Positions 34,644-47,211 of a stretch of 64,000 nt of DNA are shown here, in pieces (within the stretch, counting starts at the first letter, position 1; every line of letters begins with the position of its first letter). The stretch is from Przewalskia tangutica (Eukaryota; Streptophyta; Magnoliopsida; Solanales; Solanaceae). The notes under the pieces are model-generated. The model ran no database searches. It saw nothing but the letters and a program-made list of their open reading frames with translations, and was not told where the DNA came from. The position numbers and the translations under genes are program-made. The stretch is taken from assembly GCA_029844215.1 (NCBI GenBank), contig CM056726.1, positions 35,643,001 to 35,707,000 on the forward strand. The letters are read 5' to 3'.

Positions 34644-37340
34644 AAGTCTTGAAGACTTAGAACAAAAGATATTCATCCATACAAACCCTCATCTCTCCAA
34701 AAACCTAGAGCAATTCGAAATCCCCATATCCAAAGACAAGATCAAGATCAAAGTATTTTTCTTTCCAAGATTAAGCACCTAGACTAAGTACTAAGCCAAG
34801 TTTAACACACCAAAGTGTGGATCACGGTTTGGCCAAGAACAAGGCCTTGAAACCCTTAACTTGTTATGAACTTTTTTGGAAGAACAACAAGAAGATAAGA
34901 TGATTCAACTCGTAGAAGTTACATGTGTGTGATTGTAACGTGAAGAAGTGGTGCAAAACTGTGTAGTGTGTGTCGTGACTTTGGGACTGTTTTGGCTAAA
35001 ATTTGTGGTAAGTTTCCTTCTTCCTCTTGAAGTAATTATATATTACATGTTGTGGTAGTTAGGGGAAGAACTTGTAACAAGAAAAATGGAGTATAAGAAA
35101 CCAATGTGACATGTTTGGTGTTTACCGATTTTCTAGACAGTTTTGGTCAATATCGGATTCGTTGGTTATTGTTGTTGTTTAACGTCACTAATCGCATGTT
35201 AAAATGAAGGGAATATGTTTGTTACAAGTTGATGTTGTTTGTATATAAATTTTGAAATACGAATTGGATCATAAGGAGTTATAAAGAGGACTTTGGTTGT
35301 AGTAGTTGGCCGGAAAAACTGCATGAAACTGTGAGGCGTTGTTGTTCAGTTTTAGGGACTGTTTTAGACGTGTTGTATGCTGGAAAATCAGCCCCTATAT
35401 TTCATGTTTAATGTAGTAGATTGCTAATGAAAACCCCGAAGTAATAAGAGTGTGGAAAGGCGTTGAAAGGCCTCACATTCCACCCTCGTTATAGTTAATT
35501 GTGGATTGTTTTAGGGGCTGTTTTGGTATGGTTATGGGGAAGAATTTTACATGTCTTGTTGGGCGTGTAATCCCCTTTTGGTTGATGAATACGGGCGTTG
35601 GAAAAGGTTGAAAAATACGTAGAAACAAAGGAAGTGCTGCCCGAATTTCGGTAGAATTAGAGGACACTATTTGGTATATGTCTTATACTAAGTAACTATG
35701 ATATTGATAGAAGTGCTATCGTCATTATAGGTTGAAGTACTACGTGTAGCATAGTCTAATTGGCTTAAGGAATAACCGATGAGGTTGAAGTACTTCGGAG
35801 CATTTTGCTACTTGTCATATGGGTTAGTCGTCACGAGGTATGTGAACTTCTTCCTTCTATCGACATGAATATCTTTGAAGTATACTTGCCTTGTTATTTG
35901 GAGTATACTTGACTTATTTTCTTGAAGTATACTTGCCTTGTTATTTGAAGTATACTTGCCTTGTTATTTGGAGTATACTTGACTTATTTTCTTGAAGTAT
36001 ACTTGCCTTGTTATTGGGGTATACATGACTTATTCTTGAAGTATACTTGCCTTGTTATAGGAAGTATTCATGTTATTAATTTTATGTTAAAGGCACGTCT
36101 AGAATATTCCTAAGTTCTTACCAAGTCTTATGGGGGATGTTGGTAAGAGTCGTTAGGAAGTATAAGAGTCAAGTTGACCTTGGTAAATTACTATACTAAT
36201 GAGAATAGGTATCAAACAAGTCATTGCAGCGTTAATGAAAATGTATCGACAATCAATTATATTGAAATGAGTAGAATTCTCCATCTGCATAGAAACTAAG
36301 ATAAGGCAAAATTGTATTATATTTTCTAGATCATGGCTGATTTAACAAGATCGTTATAAACGAGAATAACCTATTCACGGCTCATAAAAGTATTAATTTT
36401 GTAAGTACATGAGGCTTGATTTTCGAAAGTACTTGGGACTTGAATTTCGAAAATGTGTAGTAACTCGATTTGAAAAGTATAAGTTACTTGGTCTTAAAAG
36501 TATAAGTTACTTGAGTTTTAAAAAGTAAGTAACTTGGTTTTAATGGTGAAAGTACTTTTGGGTCCAACGCCCTAATATTTCATGAAACGATTCTTTTATA
36601 AAGAATAGATGTACAAAGTACGTTAGGTTCAATTCCCTTACGTGGCATGATAACGCCTTGGTTTTTTATAAAAATAAAAGAGGTAATGGTGAGTTAGTTG
36701 TCTAAAAATGAAGTGGTTATAACGACTTTATGAGAACTTTGTTATAACAAGTTTTAGTGGAAAGTCAAGGGATGGTTTAAAATGTTATAAGGAAATCGTG
36801 CGAGAATGTCCATGATTAAGTCCTTAATATAATACATGATATGTGGCACTTTGATGTTCAAGATGTTTTAAAGTAACACGTGAGGTCTAGTGCCTTGATT
36901 TGCCAAAACCATGTCTTAGAAGGATACTTAGTACGATAAGTGTCTCGGTTTTCTAAATGATGGTTTCAAAATGATACATTAATTGGATCCTACTTCCTAG
37001 CGATACATGTAGTACTTGGGATTTCCTAAAATGGAAATTTAGTTCATAAAGTGAATGTACGGCTCACGTACATTGTCGTAGTGGACTTTAATCCTTAGTA
37101 ATGCAAGGTGTGTTAGTGCCTTGATAGTACTTTGGCTTGCTTAAATGATAGTTATTCTATTTTGTGTCTTGATAGTACTTCGTCTCACCTAAATGGTATT
37201 GTCTTGATTTGTTGAAAAAAAAGGCATGAAAATTGTCTTGGTTTGTTAAAATGATGGTTTATTCATTTTATGATGTTGAGAATCAAAGATTATCTTAACT
37301 TGCATATGTTTTTCATGATAGCCATTGGTGCTAGTGTTAT

Positions 37341-37503
37341 GAGTATAAATGCGGGGTAAACCCCCAAGACGTTATACACCTCCTGAGTATAAATGCGGGG
37401 TAAACCCCCAAGACGTTATACACCTCCTGAGTATAAATGCGGGGTAAACCCCCAAGACGTTATACACCTTCTGAGTATAATCATGGGGTAAACCCCAAGA
37501 CAT
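37341..37503 (+). repeat. 44-bp LTR repeat, four units
   Basis: Units begin GAGTATAAATGCGGGGTAAA and continue CCCCCAAGACGTTATACACC. Three are nearly identical and the fourth is diverged. The 3' LTR has five units at 42931-43149. Confidence 0.9.
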
Positions 37504-38445
37504 TATACATCTCCATGGATTTGCTACCCATGACGCGGCATGGCGTATATGCTCATCATGCGAGCCGTAGGCCTAAGCGGGTGAAATAGTCCTACGCGGG
37601 CAAATTGTCCTACGGATCCACAAGACCATGGTGAAATATCCCAGAGTTGGTTTGCATAATGATACTACGGGCGGGTGGCCCTAGATTGATCATAAGCTTC
37701 CTATTTTAAAGCATGTAAAGTTTACTCTCATTGTTAAAAAGGCACAGTGTGCGGGTAGTTGTATGTTATACTTGTTACATGATGACAGTGATATTGTATT
37801 CCACGAGCATGCTTCTGTGATATTATATGCTGAGGGCAAGTGTCCCGGATTTTGATATGGCTTTCATATTTGAAAGTGGTGCGGTGTTACAGTAGTACAA
37901 TGATACAAAGTACAGTTGGCTCTGATTTTTATATAAGACACGGTAGGATCTGGTATTTGATTTTCATACTTGCCCCTGTCATTCCTTGTATAGTTATGAT
38001 CTTAATTGTTGTACTTTATTTCCGTTCCATACTTAGTACTTGTTGTACTGACCCCCTTCGGGGGGCTGCGTTCATATCTGCAGGTCTAGGTACACAGTTG
38101 TGGATCCGCGAGCTTAGGATCATGGTTCAGCATTTTGAGATGACTCCAATGTTCTGGAGCTTGTCATTATGGCTAGGTATATTCAGGGGTACAGCGGGGC
38201 CTTGTCCCGTCATAGTATTTGTCCAAACTCTTAGAGGTCTGTATTCATATGTGGGCTGGACTAGCTAGAGTTGTATTTACATTATTGAACAGTGTAGACC
38301 CTTTAGGGTGATTTATATTATGGCAGCCTTATCGGCTTTGCCTTTGTTTAAAAAAAATGAGTCTTATTTATCTTCCGTGTTTTATTGTGTTGTATAAATA
38401 GAAGGGTGCCCAGGTAGGTCACGATGCGCGGGAACGGGCCCAGAG

Positions 38446-38458
38446 TGGTATCGTGAGC
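38446..38458 (+). other. Primer binding site, tRNA-Met type, one-base insertion
   Basis: TGGTATCGTGAGC resembles TGGTATCAGAGC with a small change in the middle. It lies just after the rearranged 5' LTR end, and the following bases GATTAGTCCTCGGAA match the leader at 29546. Confidence 0.65.
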
Positions 38459-39831
38459 GATTAGTCCTCGGAATGTCTACAGACCGTGTATAGTAGAGTC
38501 TTGTTTATCGGTGTGTTGTGCACCATATCTATAAACAGCAGGCTATAGTACATTTAGGATTGGTTTCCCTTCATCTCACTCTGAGATCGTGCGATAGAGT
38601 TGTGTTGTTAGGGTAGTCTCTCCCTAACGTATTATTGTGATTGCAGCTTTGAGAAAGGCAACAGTGACCCAGTAAGGATTATATGGATTGCGTATCCAGG
38701 TTGGTAAAATTATCGTATAGATGGTATTATGATGATGTATACATGTACGAACGTGTTTATTTGGGGTTATGTGTGTTTCCTAGAATGATTATAAATTTCC
38801 ATGAATTGGTTAAGCCTTAGTAAATTCTTGGAAGGTGTGGAACAGTTATTGAATCCACACATAGACTTTATATATGTACTGATTTGGAATATCAGGAGGT
38901 GATGAACTGTCTAAGATTGTGTTAGACTCTTAAAAGAGGTCATGTTTGATTGGTTTGATAGCATACCCATGTCGTTAAATTAAGTCGTGTTGTACGCTTA
39001 AGTGATTGTGTGAATAATAACGGTATGGAGTAATTAGAGTTGTTGTGAGTAAGACAACATGTTTGTGAGATATTGAGAAGCTACATTTCCCGTATGTGGG
39101 GATTGATAATGTAAGCTTGGGACATAGAAAAATTGTGAACCTTAGAATATTGATGACCGCTGAGACCTTAGATGTACAAGGCCTTCTCGGGTAGAAAGAT
39201 TTATTACAGACCAAGAATGAGAATTAAGTGCGACCATGGGGCAGATGGAGGACCAATTACGGGTCAACCCGTGGCATTAAATTGAGCGGGGTCGGTTTGA
39301 GGTGGTCCCGCTATGTGATAGGGTCACGAGGATGCAAGGTCCAAGTCTAGTTAATCGTTGTATGAGTTCGTGGACGTATTCCGCCAGAACCGGGTCGTGA
39401 GGGCCAAGAAGGGCCTTAACGGAAATTAAATCTAGGTATAATGAACAAGTTTGGATGTAGTAACTCCAAAGGATTGGAAACAGAAGCAATATGCGAGATT
39501 ACGTATGTATACAAGAATAAAGGTTGGAAGTACGAGAAGAGTACGACAAGTAAGAAAAGGAACGAACAAGTGTTAAAGGAATTGAAGTGTTTATAGTTAT
39601 GACTAATGAAAGTGCGAAAGTAGAATCCTTTTAGGCCATGAAATGGAGTAAATAGTGATGATGCACACTTGGGATTTGATTCCTCGGTTGGCTTATGATG
39701 GGTAAATATGCATGTGTGATGTATTAGGGCCATATATGGCATAATTGGTTTCATCAAGTATAGTGAGGAGACTATACCGAGAAATGTTTAGATCGAACTC
39801 CGAAAGAACATTCGGGGACGAATGTTTCTAA
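38459..39831 (+). other. Internal non-coding region of the LARD-like element
   Basis: Leader similar to 29546-29763, then about 1.15 kb without any recognised coding block. The ORFs at 38975-39214, 39277-39489 and 39416-39757 have no conserved motif. Near 39770-39830 the sequence resembles the pre-PPT block of the Tekay-type element at 44410-44465, including CGAATGTTTCTA. Confidence 0.75.
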
Positions 39832-39853
39832 GGGGGGGGGGGGGGGGGGATAA
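39832..39853 (+). other. Polypurine tract with 18 consecutive G
   Basis: A run of 18 G followed by ATAA immediately precedes the 3' LTR. The Tekay-type element has only AATGGGGGGAGGAGAA at the same place. The G run may have expanded, or its length may be an assembly estimate. Confidence 0.8.
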
Positions 39854-42800
39854 TGTTACACCCCGAAATTCCATAGCTACTAAGTGAGAACATGATTATA
39901 GAAATAAGATTTGAATGTCGGAAGGAAAGGATGTTTACATTTCCTTATACGGATTTTTTTTGAGTTTAATGTGATGACAAGAATTAATTCTAGTAATGGA
40001 ATTATTTTTCATTAGAATTATGGACTTAGTGGATTTATTAAGTCTTGGTATACTATGTTACATGTCCATCGAAATGGGATGAAAAATAACTAAGTGTGGA
40101 TGAAATTTTTTTTGTGAAGAAATACTTGGCCAATAGGAGGTTAGCAAGTGCCCTCCCCACTTGTCTTGTGAAGAATCCACACACCTTTATATAGATAAGT
40201 CTTGAAGACTTAGAACAAAAGATATTCATCCATACAAACCCTCATCTCTCCAAAAACCTAGAGCAATTCGAAATCCCCATATCCAAAGACAAGATCAATA
40301 TCAAAGTATTTTTCTTTCCAAGATTAAGCACCTAGACTAAGTTCTAAGCCAAGTTTAACACACCAAAGTGTGGATCACGGTTTGGCCAAGAACAAGGCCT
40401 TGAAACCCTTAACTTGTTATGAACTTTTTGGAAGAACAACAAGAAGATAAGATGATTACAACTCGTAGAAGTTACATGTGTGTGATTGTAACGTGAAGAA
40501 GTGGTGCAAAACTGTGTAGTGTGTGCCGTGACTTTGGGACTGTTTTGGCTAAAATTTGTGGTAAGTTTCCTTCTTCCTCTTGAAGTAATTATATATTACA
40601 TGTTGTGGTAGTTAGGGGAAGAACTTGTAACAAGAAAAATGGAGTATAAGAAACCTATGTGACATGTTTGGTGTTTACCGATTTTCTGGACAGTTTTGGT
40701 CAATATCGGATTCGTTGGTTATTGTTGTTGTTTAACGTCACTAATCGCATGTTAAAATGAAGGGAATATGGTTGTTACAAGTTGATGTTGTTTGTATATA
40801 AATTTTGAAATACGAATTGGATCATAAGGAGTTATAAAGAGGACTTTGGTTGTAGTAGTTGGCCGGAAAAACTGCATGAAACTATGAGGCGTTGTTGTGC
40901 AGTTTTAGGGACTGTTTTAGATGTGTTGTATGCTAGAAAATCAGCCCCTATATTTCATGTTTAATGTAGTAGATTGCTAATGAAAACCCCGAAGGAATAA
41001 GGGTGTGGAAAGGCGTTGAAAGGCCTCACATTCCACCCTCGTTATAGTTAATTGTGGATTGTTTTAGGGGTTGTTTTGGTATGGTTATGGGGAAGAATTT
41101 TACACGTCCTATTGGGCGTGTAATCCCCTTTGATTAGCTGAGTTGGTTGTGCCTTAAATGTGGCGTTTTGGTTTCTGAATACGGGCCTTGGAAAAGGTGG
41201 AAAAGTACGTAGAAACAAAGGAAGTGCTGCCCGAATTTCGGTAGAATTAGAGGGCATTATTTGGTATATGTCTTATACTAAGTAACTATGATATTGATAG
41301 AAGTGCTATCGTTATTATAGGTTGAAATACTACGTGTAGCATAGTCTAATTGGCTTAAGGAATAGCCGATGAGGTTGAAGTACTTTGGAGCATTTTGCTA
41401 CTTGTCATATGGGTTAGTCGTCACGAGGTATGTGAACTTCTTCCTTCTATCGACATGACTATCTTTGAAGTATACTTGCCTTGTTATTTGGAGTATACTT
41501 GACTTATTTTCTTGAAGTATACTTGCCTTGTTATTTGAAGTATACTTGCCTTGTTATTTGGAGTATACTTGACTTATTTTCTTGAAGTATACTTGCCTTG
41601 TTATTGGGGTATACATGACTTATTCTTGAAGTATACTTGCCTTGTTATAGGAAGTATTCATGTTATTAATTTTATGCTAAAGGCACGTCTAGAATATTCC
41701 TAAGTTCTTACCAAGTCTTATGGGGGATGTTGGTAAGAGTCGTTAGGAAGTATAAGAGTCGAGTTGACCTTGGTAAATTACTATACTAATGAGAATAGGT
41801 ATCAAACAAGCCATTGCAGCGTTAATGAAAATGTATCGACAATCAATTATATTGAAATGAGTAGAATTCTCCATCTGCATAGAAACTAAGATAAGACAAA
41901 ATTGTATTACATTTTCTAGATCATGGTTGATTTAACAAGATCGTTATAAATGAGAATAACCTATTCACGGCTCATAAAAATATTAATTTTGTAAGTACAT
42001 GAGACTTGATTTTCGAAAGTACTTAGGACTTGAATTTCAAAAATGTGTAGTAACTCGATTTGAAAAGTATAAGTTACTTGGTCTTAAAAGTATAAGTTAC
42101 TTGAGTTTAAAAAAGTAAGTAACTTGGTTTTAATGGTGAAAGTACTTTTGGGTCCAACGCCCTAATATTTCATGAAACGATTCTTTTATAAAGAATAGAT
42201 GTACAAAGTACGTTGGGTTCAATTCCCTTACGTGGCATGATAATGCCTTGGTTTTTTATAAAAAGGAAAGAGGTAATGGTGCGTTAGTTGTCTAAAAATG
42301 AAGTGGTAATAACGGCTTTATGGGAAGTTTGTTATAACAAGTTTTAGTGGAAAGTCAATGGATGATTTAAAATGTTTTAAGGAAATTGTGCGAGAATGTC
42401 CATGATTAAGTCCTTAATATAATACATGATATGTGGCACTTTGATGTTCAAGATGTTTTAAAGTAACACGTGAGGTCTAGTGCCTTGATTTGCCAAAACC
42501 ATTTCTTAGAAGGATACTTGGTACGATAAGTGTCTCGATTTTCTAAATGATGGTTTCAAAATGATACATGTATTGGATCCTACTTCCTAGTGATACATGT
42601 AGTACTTGGGCTTTTCTAAAATGGAAATTTAGTTCATAAAGTGAATGTACGGCTCACGTACATTGTCGTAATGGACTTTAATCCTTAGTAATGCAAGGTG
42701 TTTTAGTGCCTTGATAGTACTTTGGCTTGCTTAAATGATAGTTATTCTATTTTGTGCCTTGATAGTACTTAGGCTCGCCTAAATTGTATTGTCTTTATTT

Positions 42801-44100
42801 GTTGAAAAAGAAGGCATGAAAATTGTCTTGGTTTGTTAAAATGATGGTTTATTCATTTTATGATGTTGAGAGTCAAAGATTATCTTAACTTGCATATGTT
42901 GTTCATGATAGCCATTGGTGCTAGTGTTATGAGTATAAATGCGGGGTAAACCCCCAAGATGTTATACACCTCCTGAGTATAAATGCGAGGTAAACCCCCA
43001 AGACGCTATACACCTCATGAGTATAACTACGGGGTAAACCCCCAAGACGTTCTACACCTCCTGAGTATAAATGCGGGGTAAACCCCCAAGACGTTATACA
43101 CCTTCTGAGTATAATTGCGGGGTAAACCCCCAAGACATTATACATCTTCATGGATTTGATACCCATGATGCGAGCATGGCGTATATGCTCATCATGGTCC
43201 GTAGGCCTAAGCGTGAAATAGTCTGTCTTGGGTGAAATAGTCTTACGGGGCAAATTGTCCTACGCGGTCCACAAGACCATGCGAAACAAATCGAGTAGGT
43301 TTGCATAATGATACTACGGGCGGGTGGCCCTAGATTGATCATAAGCTTCCTATTTTAAAGCATGTAAAGTTTACTCTCATTGTTAAAAAGGCACAGTGTG
43401 CGGGTAGCTGTATGTTATACTTGTTACATGCTGACAATGATGTTGTATTCCACGAGCATGCTTCTGTGATATTATATGCTGAGGGCAGGTGTCCCGGATT
43501 TTGATATGGCTTTTATATTTGAAAGTGGTGCGGTGTTACAGTAGTACAGTGATACAATGTATAGTTGGCTCTGATTTTTATATGACACGGTAGGATCTGG
43601 TGTTTGATTTTCATACTTGCCCCTGTCATTCCTTGTATAGTTATGATCTTAATTGCTGTACTTTATTTTTGTTCCATACTTAGTACTTATTGTACTGACC
43701 CCCTTCGGGGGGCTGTGTTCATGTCCGCAGGTCTAGGTACACAGTTGTGGATCCGCGAGCTTAGGATCCTGGTTCAGCATTTTGAGATGGCTCCAATGTT
43801 CCGGAGCTTGTCATTATGGCTAGGTATATTCAGGGGTACGGCGGGGCCTTGTCCCGTCATAGTATTTGTCCAAACTCTTAGAGGTCTGTATTCATATGTG
43901 GGCTGGACTGGCTAGAGTTGTATTTACATTATTGAACAGTGTAGACCCTTTTGGGTGATTTATATTATGGCAGCCTTATCGGTTTTGCCTTTGTTTTAAA
44001 AAAATGAGTGTTATTTATCTTCTGCATTTTATTGTGTTGTATGAATAGAAAGGTGCCCAGGTAGGGCACCAGTCGCGGGATCGGGGTATGGGGCGTGACA
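39854..44100 (+). repeat. 3' LTR of the non-coding element
   Basis: The 4247 bp LTR runs from TGTTACACCCCGAAATTCC to GGGGCGTGACA. It matches 34303-38440 with only scattered differences by eye, implying a recent insertion. The TATA-like box is at 40186-40196, five 44-bp units at 42931-43149, and the CCCCC-TTCG-GGGGG element at 43699-43712. The ORFs at 42927-43253 and 43604-43915 are repeat or LTR artefacts. Confidence 0.9.
42931..43149 (+). repeat. 44-bp LTR repeat, five units
   Basis: Five units of the repeat found four times in the 5' LTR at 37341-37503; several carry unit-specific substitutions. A related AACCCCAAGACGTTATAC motif recurs in the solo LTR at 60880-61060. Confidence 0.9.
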
Positions 44101-44105
44101 GTGAT

Positions 44106-44333
44106 GTTCAGGTGACAGAGGGGTTATCGTATGAGGAGAGTCCTATAGCGATACTTGATCGCCAGGTCAGACGATTATGGACTAAGGACGTGGCTTCCGT
44201 CAAGGTCTTGTGGCGGAATGATAATAGAGAGGAGATGACTTGGGAAGCGGAGGAGGATATGATGACAAAGTATCCTCACTTATTCCCTACACCTACAGGT
44301 AATTCATTTCCCTTACTTGTCGATTTTGATTGA
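44106..44333 (+). pseudogene. Chromodomain end of the Tekay-type pol, right part of split gene
   Basis: The first bases repeat the GTGAT target site and continue the pol frame interrupted at 34302. The protein shows AILDRQVRRLW, then VKVLWRNDNREEMTWEAEED, ending in PHLFP. This is the chromodomain-type C-terminus of chromovirus integrases, which can guide integration to marked chromatin. The segment is open for 81 codons and ends at TGA 44331-44333, about 140 bp before the 3' LTR. Confidence 0.85.
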
Positions 44334-44460
44334 CGTATATGCATAAGTGTTATACTGTGGCCATGCGTGGCATATTTGATATGTTAAGTATAGTTAAAGG
44401 GGATTATGCCGATATCTGCTTTGAATGAACCCCGAGAGAACATACGGGACGAATGTTTCT

Positions 44461-44476
44461 AATGGGGGGAGGAGAA
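44461..44476 (+). other. Polypurine tract of the Tekay-type element
   Basis: AATGGGGGGAGGAGAA lies directly before the 3' LTR start at 44477. Confidence 0.85.
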
Positions 44477-47211
44477 TGTTACACCCCGTAATTCCAGGAC
44501 ACGTGTAAGAGAACGTACGTAAGAAAGTTAGACTTAAAAATTGAAACGAAAGAAAGGTTACTTTTCCTATGGAAAATATTTCGAACCTCGGGAAGGAAAA
44601 ATGTTTATTAATGGAAATTGAGTCCCCAAATTTGCTATTTGAGACTTATAAAATTTATTGAAATTCTGGGAGATGAAATATTTTGGACCAACCGGAGGGC
44701 GACACGTGTCACCCTCTACATGCCCATGTTGGGCGAGAACTTGACCAAGTCAAGTAGCCAAGTGGGCTTGATATTATTGACCAAATCTCATCCACACATT
44801 TGTTTTAATCTTGGCCCTTGGTGGTAGTATATATCTCCTACTAGTGCAAGACTAATTCCACACTTAGAAAAAATTCAAGAAACTTGTTGTGGCACATTGA
44901 GGCTCTCGGTTTTGAGCTCTCTTGGAAGACAAAAAATTTTCTATTGTTGTTCATAAATCTCAATATTCAAACCAAAGGTCCCTAGAGGTATTCTAAGGAT
45001 ATCCAAACACAAAAATCCCGGAAATACGACGTTAATCCATTAGTCGCAACATGAAACCCTAAGGTGTTCTTCATATGTTGGGTTAGAATTTGAAGAGAAG
45101 TTATTTATGAACTTCTAAGGGTTGCTTAGAGTGGATTGGAACGTAAAGAAGAAGAGCTAAAGTTGCTAAGGATCGACTTTTAGCCTTGGATTATATTTGG
45201 GCTTATTGAGGTAAAAATCTTCGTCTTCTTAATGTAATTGAAGATTACATATTGTAGTAGTTGATAAATGAGCATGTGATATATGGAATGAAGTTTGAAA
45301 AGATTTGGATTATGTTGAGATGTTAAAAACCGAAAATTGGCATGCTAGCCATTAAAAATTGTAAATCAATTTGGTCGATAGATATAATCGTTACATGTTA
45401 TATAAGGAAAGAAATGTAGTTGTTATAATTGGTTACGACTTATATAACATGTTGGAAAAACGACTTGGATTAGAAAGGAATTGAAAAGGATTATATGTTG
45501 GCATGTTGTAGCCGAGAATTGCCTAGAGTTAATGGACTGTTTTATATGAATTGTGGGGCAGAATTTTACACGTCCTGTTAGACGTGTAATCCCCTTTGAT
45601 TAGTTGATGTGTTGAGCCTTAAATGTGGCATATTGGTTATTGATTTCGGGCCTTTAAAAAGGTGGAAAAGTACGTAAAAACAGGGGAGGTGCTGTATAAT
45701 TTTCCGTAGAATAAGAGACTTTATACTTAGAAATATTCTACGTTGAAAGCTAGAAGTTGATAGACGTATTATGGTCATTATAGGTTGACATTCTACGTGC
45801 GGCATATTCAACTTAGCAAGTGGATTGAACCGAAGAGGTATGTGGAACTTTCCCTATCTCTTGAGCATGAGTTTTGATAAATGTATAGTACGGTAGACGT
45901 ACGGGATTTAAATGAGTTCGGTTTTATTTGATATCATTGACTTGATTTAAGAATGTCCAAGTTTGGTTGAGTTAGAGAATTAACTCACTTGATTTTAAAA
46001 AGGATATAAATGCCTTAGTTTTCTAAAGCATAAAGTTGTTATAACGGCTTGATGTGGAGTTGATTATAACGACTTTATGGGAAGTTAAAAGAGTGGTTTA
46101 CTTGATTGATTTCAAAAGAGGATCAAAGACTTGATTTAAAGAGTGGTAATTTATTTAAAGGCATAAGTTACTTAAGTTTTGAAAATAGAAGTATTTGATT
46201 TCAAAGCCTTGAAATGAATTTCTAAAGGCATAGTAACTTGAATTGAAAAATAGACATACCTTGATACTACGGGCGTTAGTATCTTGGAGTTTTTATGTAA
46301 AAGGGTTTCTTTTAAAGGAATAAGAAGTACGTAGTACTTTGGGGTTAAATTCCAGAATTTCACATGATAGTGCCTTAAGATTTAATTAATAAGAGTTAAA
46401 GATTGCTAGCTTATACATGTTGTTCATGATAGTCGGTAGTGCTAATGTTATATTATTTATTACGGGGTCAATCCACGGGTCATTTTACATTTTACATTTC
46501 CGTGGATTTGCTCCCCACGATGTGAGTATGGCGTATATGCTCATGCGAGTCCGTAGGGCTCATGCGGGTGAAATAGTCCCATGCGGGTGAAATAGTCCTA
46601 TGCGATGAAGTTACCTCATGCGGGTTCATACGACCTATGCGGGTGAAATAGTCCTATACGAGGAAGTTACCTCATGCGGGTCCATATGACCTATGCGGGT
46701 GAAATAGTCCCAGGAGTAGGATTGCATAATGATACTACAGGCGGGTGACCCTAATTTGATCATAAGCTTCCTATTATTAAACGGTAAAGTGTACTCCTAT
46801 TTTTACTCACATTATCGGTAAGGCACAGTGTATTGTTAAATGGGTTATCATACATATCTCCAGCTTTATTTTAGACTCTATGATTTCATTACAGTACTCT
46901 CAGTTTCACATACTTGGTGCATATTTTGTACTGACCCCCTTTCCTCGGGGTTTGCGTTCATGCCGCAGGTAGAGGTACACAATTTGCTGATCCTCGCTCT
47001 TAGGATCACAGTTCAGCTTTTGAGAAGCTTCATTCCTCCGGAGGTTCATCTTTTGGTACGGATCCCTGTTGTTGTAGATTCATGCATATTCAGGGGTATG
47101 GCTGGGCCCTGTCCCGTCACAGTTGTTATGTCAAAATTCTTAGAGGTCTGTAGTCATGTTTTGTGGGTTGGACTTGTAAAGGGTGTATTTCCTTGTTTTG
47201 TATGTATTATA

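Larger units (their letters stand above)
34303..38440 (+). repeat. 5' LTR of the non-coding element
   Basis: TGTTACACCCCGAAATTCC at 34303 begins the LTR. Its last 20 or so bases are rearranged compared with the 3' copy: the expected GGGGCGTGACA end is missing and the sequence runs GGGAACGGGCCCAGAG into the PBS. Direct repeats of GAAGTATACTTGCCTTGTTA lie at 35875-36060, and four units of a 44-bp repeat at 37341-37503. A CCCCC-TTCG-GGGGG element is at 38052-38065. Confidence 0.85.
34303..44100 (+). mobile_element. Non-coding long-LTR retrotransposon (LARD-like), nested in pol
   Basis: Two very similar LTRs of about 4.1-4.25 kb flank only about 1.4 kb of internal DNA without gag or pol. Target duplications GTGAT are at 34298-34302 and 44101-44105. 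The internal 5' leader (38441-38690) matches the leader of the Tekay-type element at 29529-29760 up to the start of gag. The PBS and PPT types are also shared. This fits a non-autonomous derivative moved by Tekay-type enzymes in trans. That dependence is an inference. Confidence 0.9.

Noticed and set aside
42927..43253. Minus-strand ORF of 108 aa with repeated GFTPHLYS-type motif
   Set aside because: It reads through the five 44-bp units in the LTR. The four-unit copy in the sister LTR does not preserve it as a gene.
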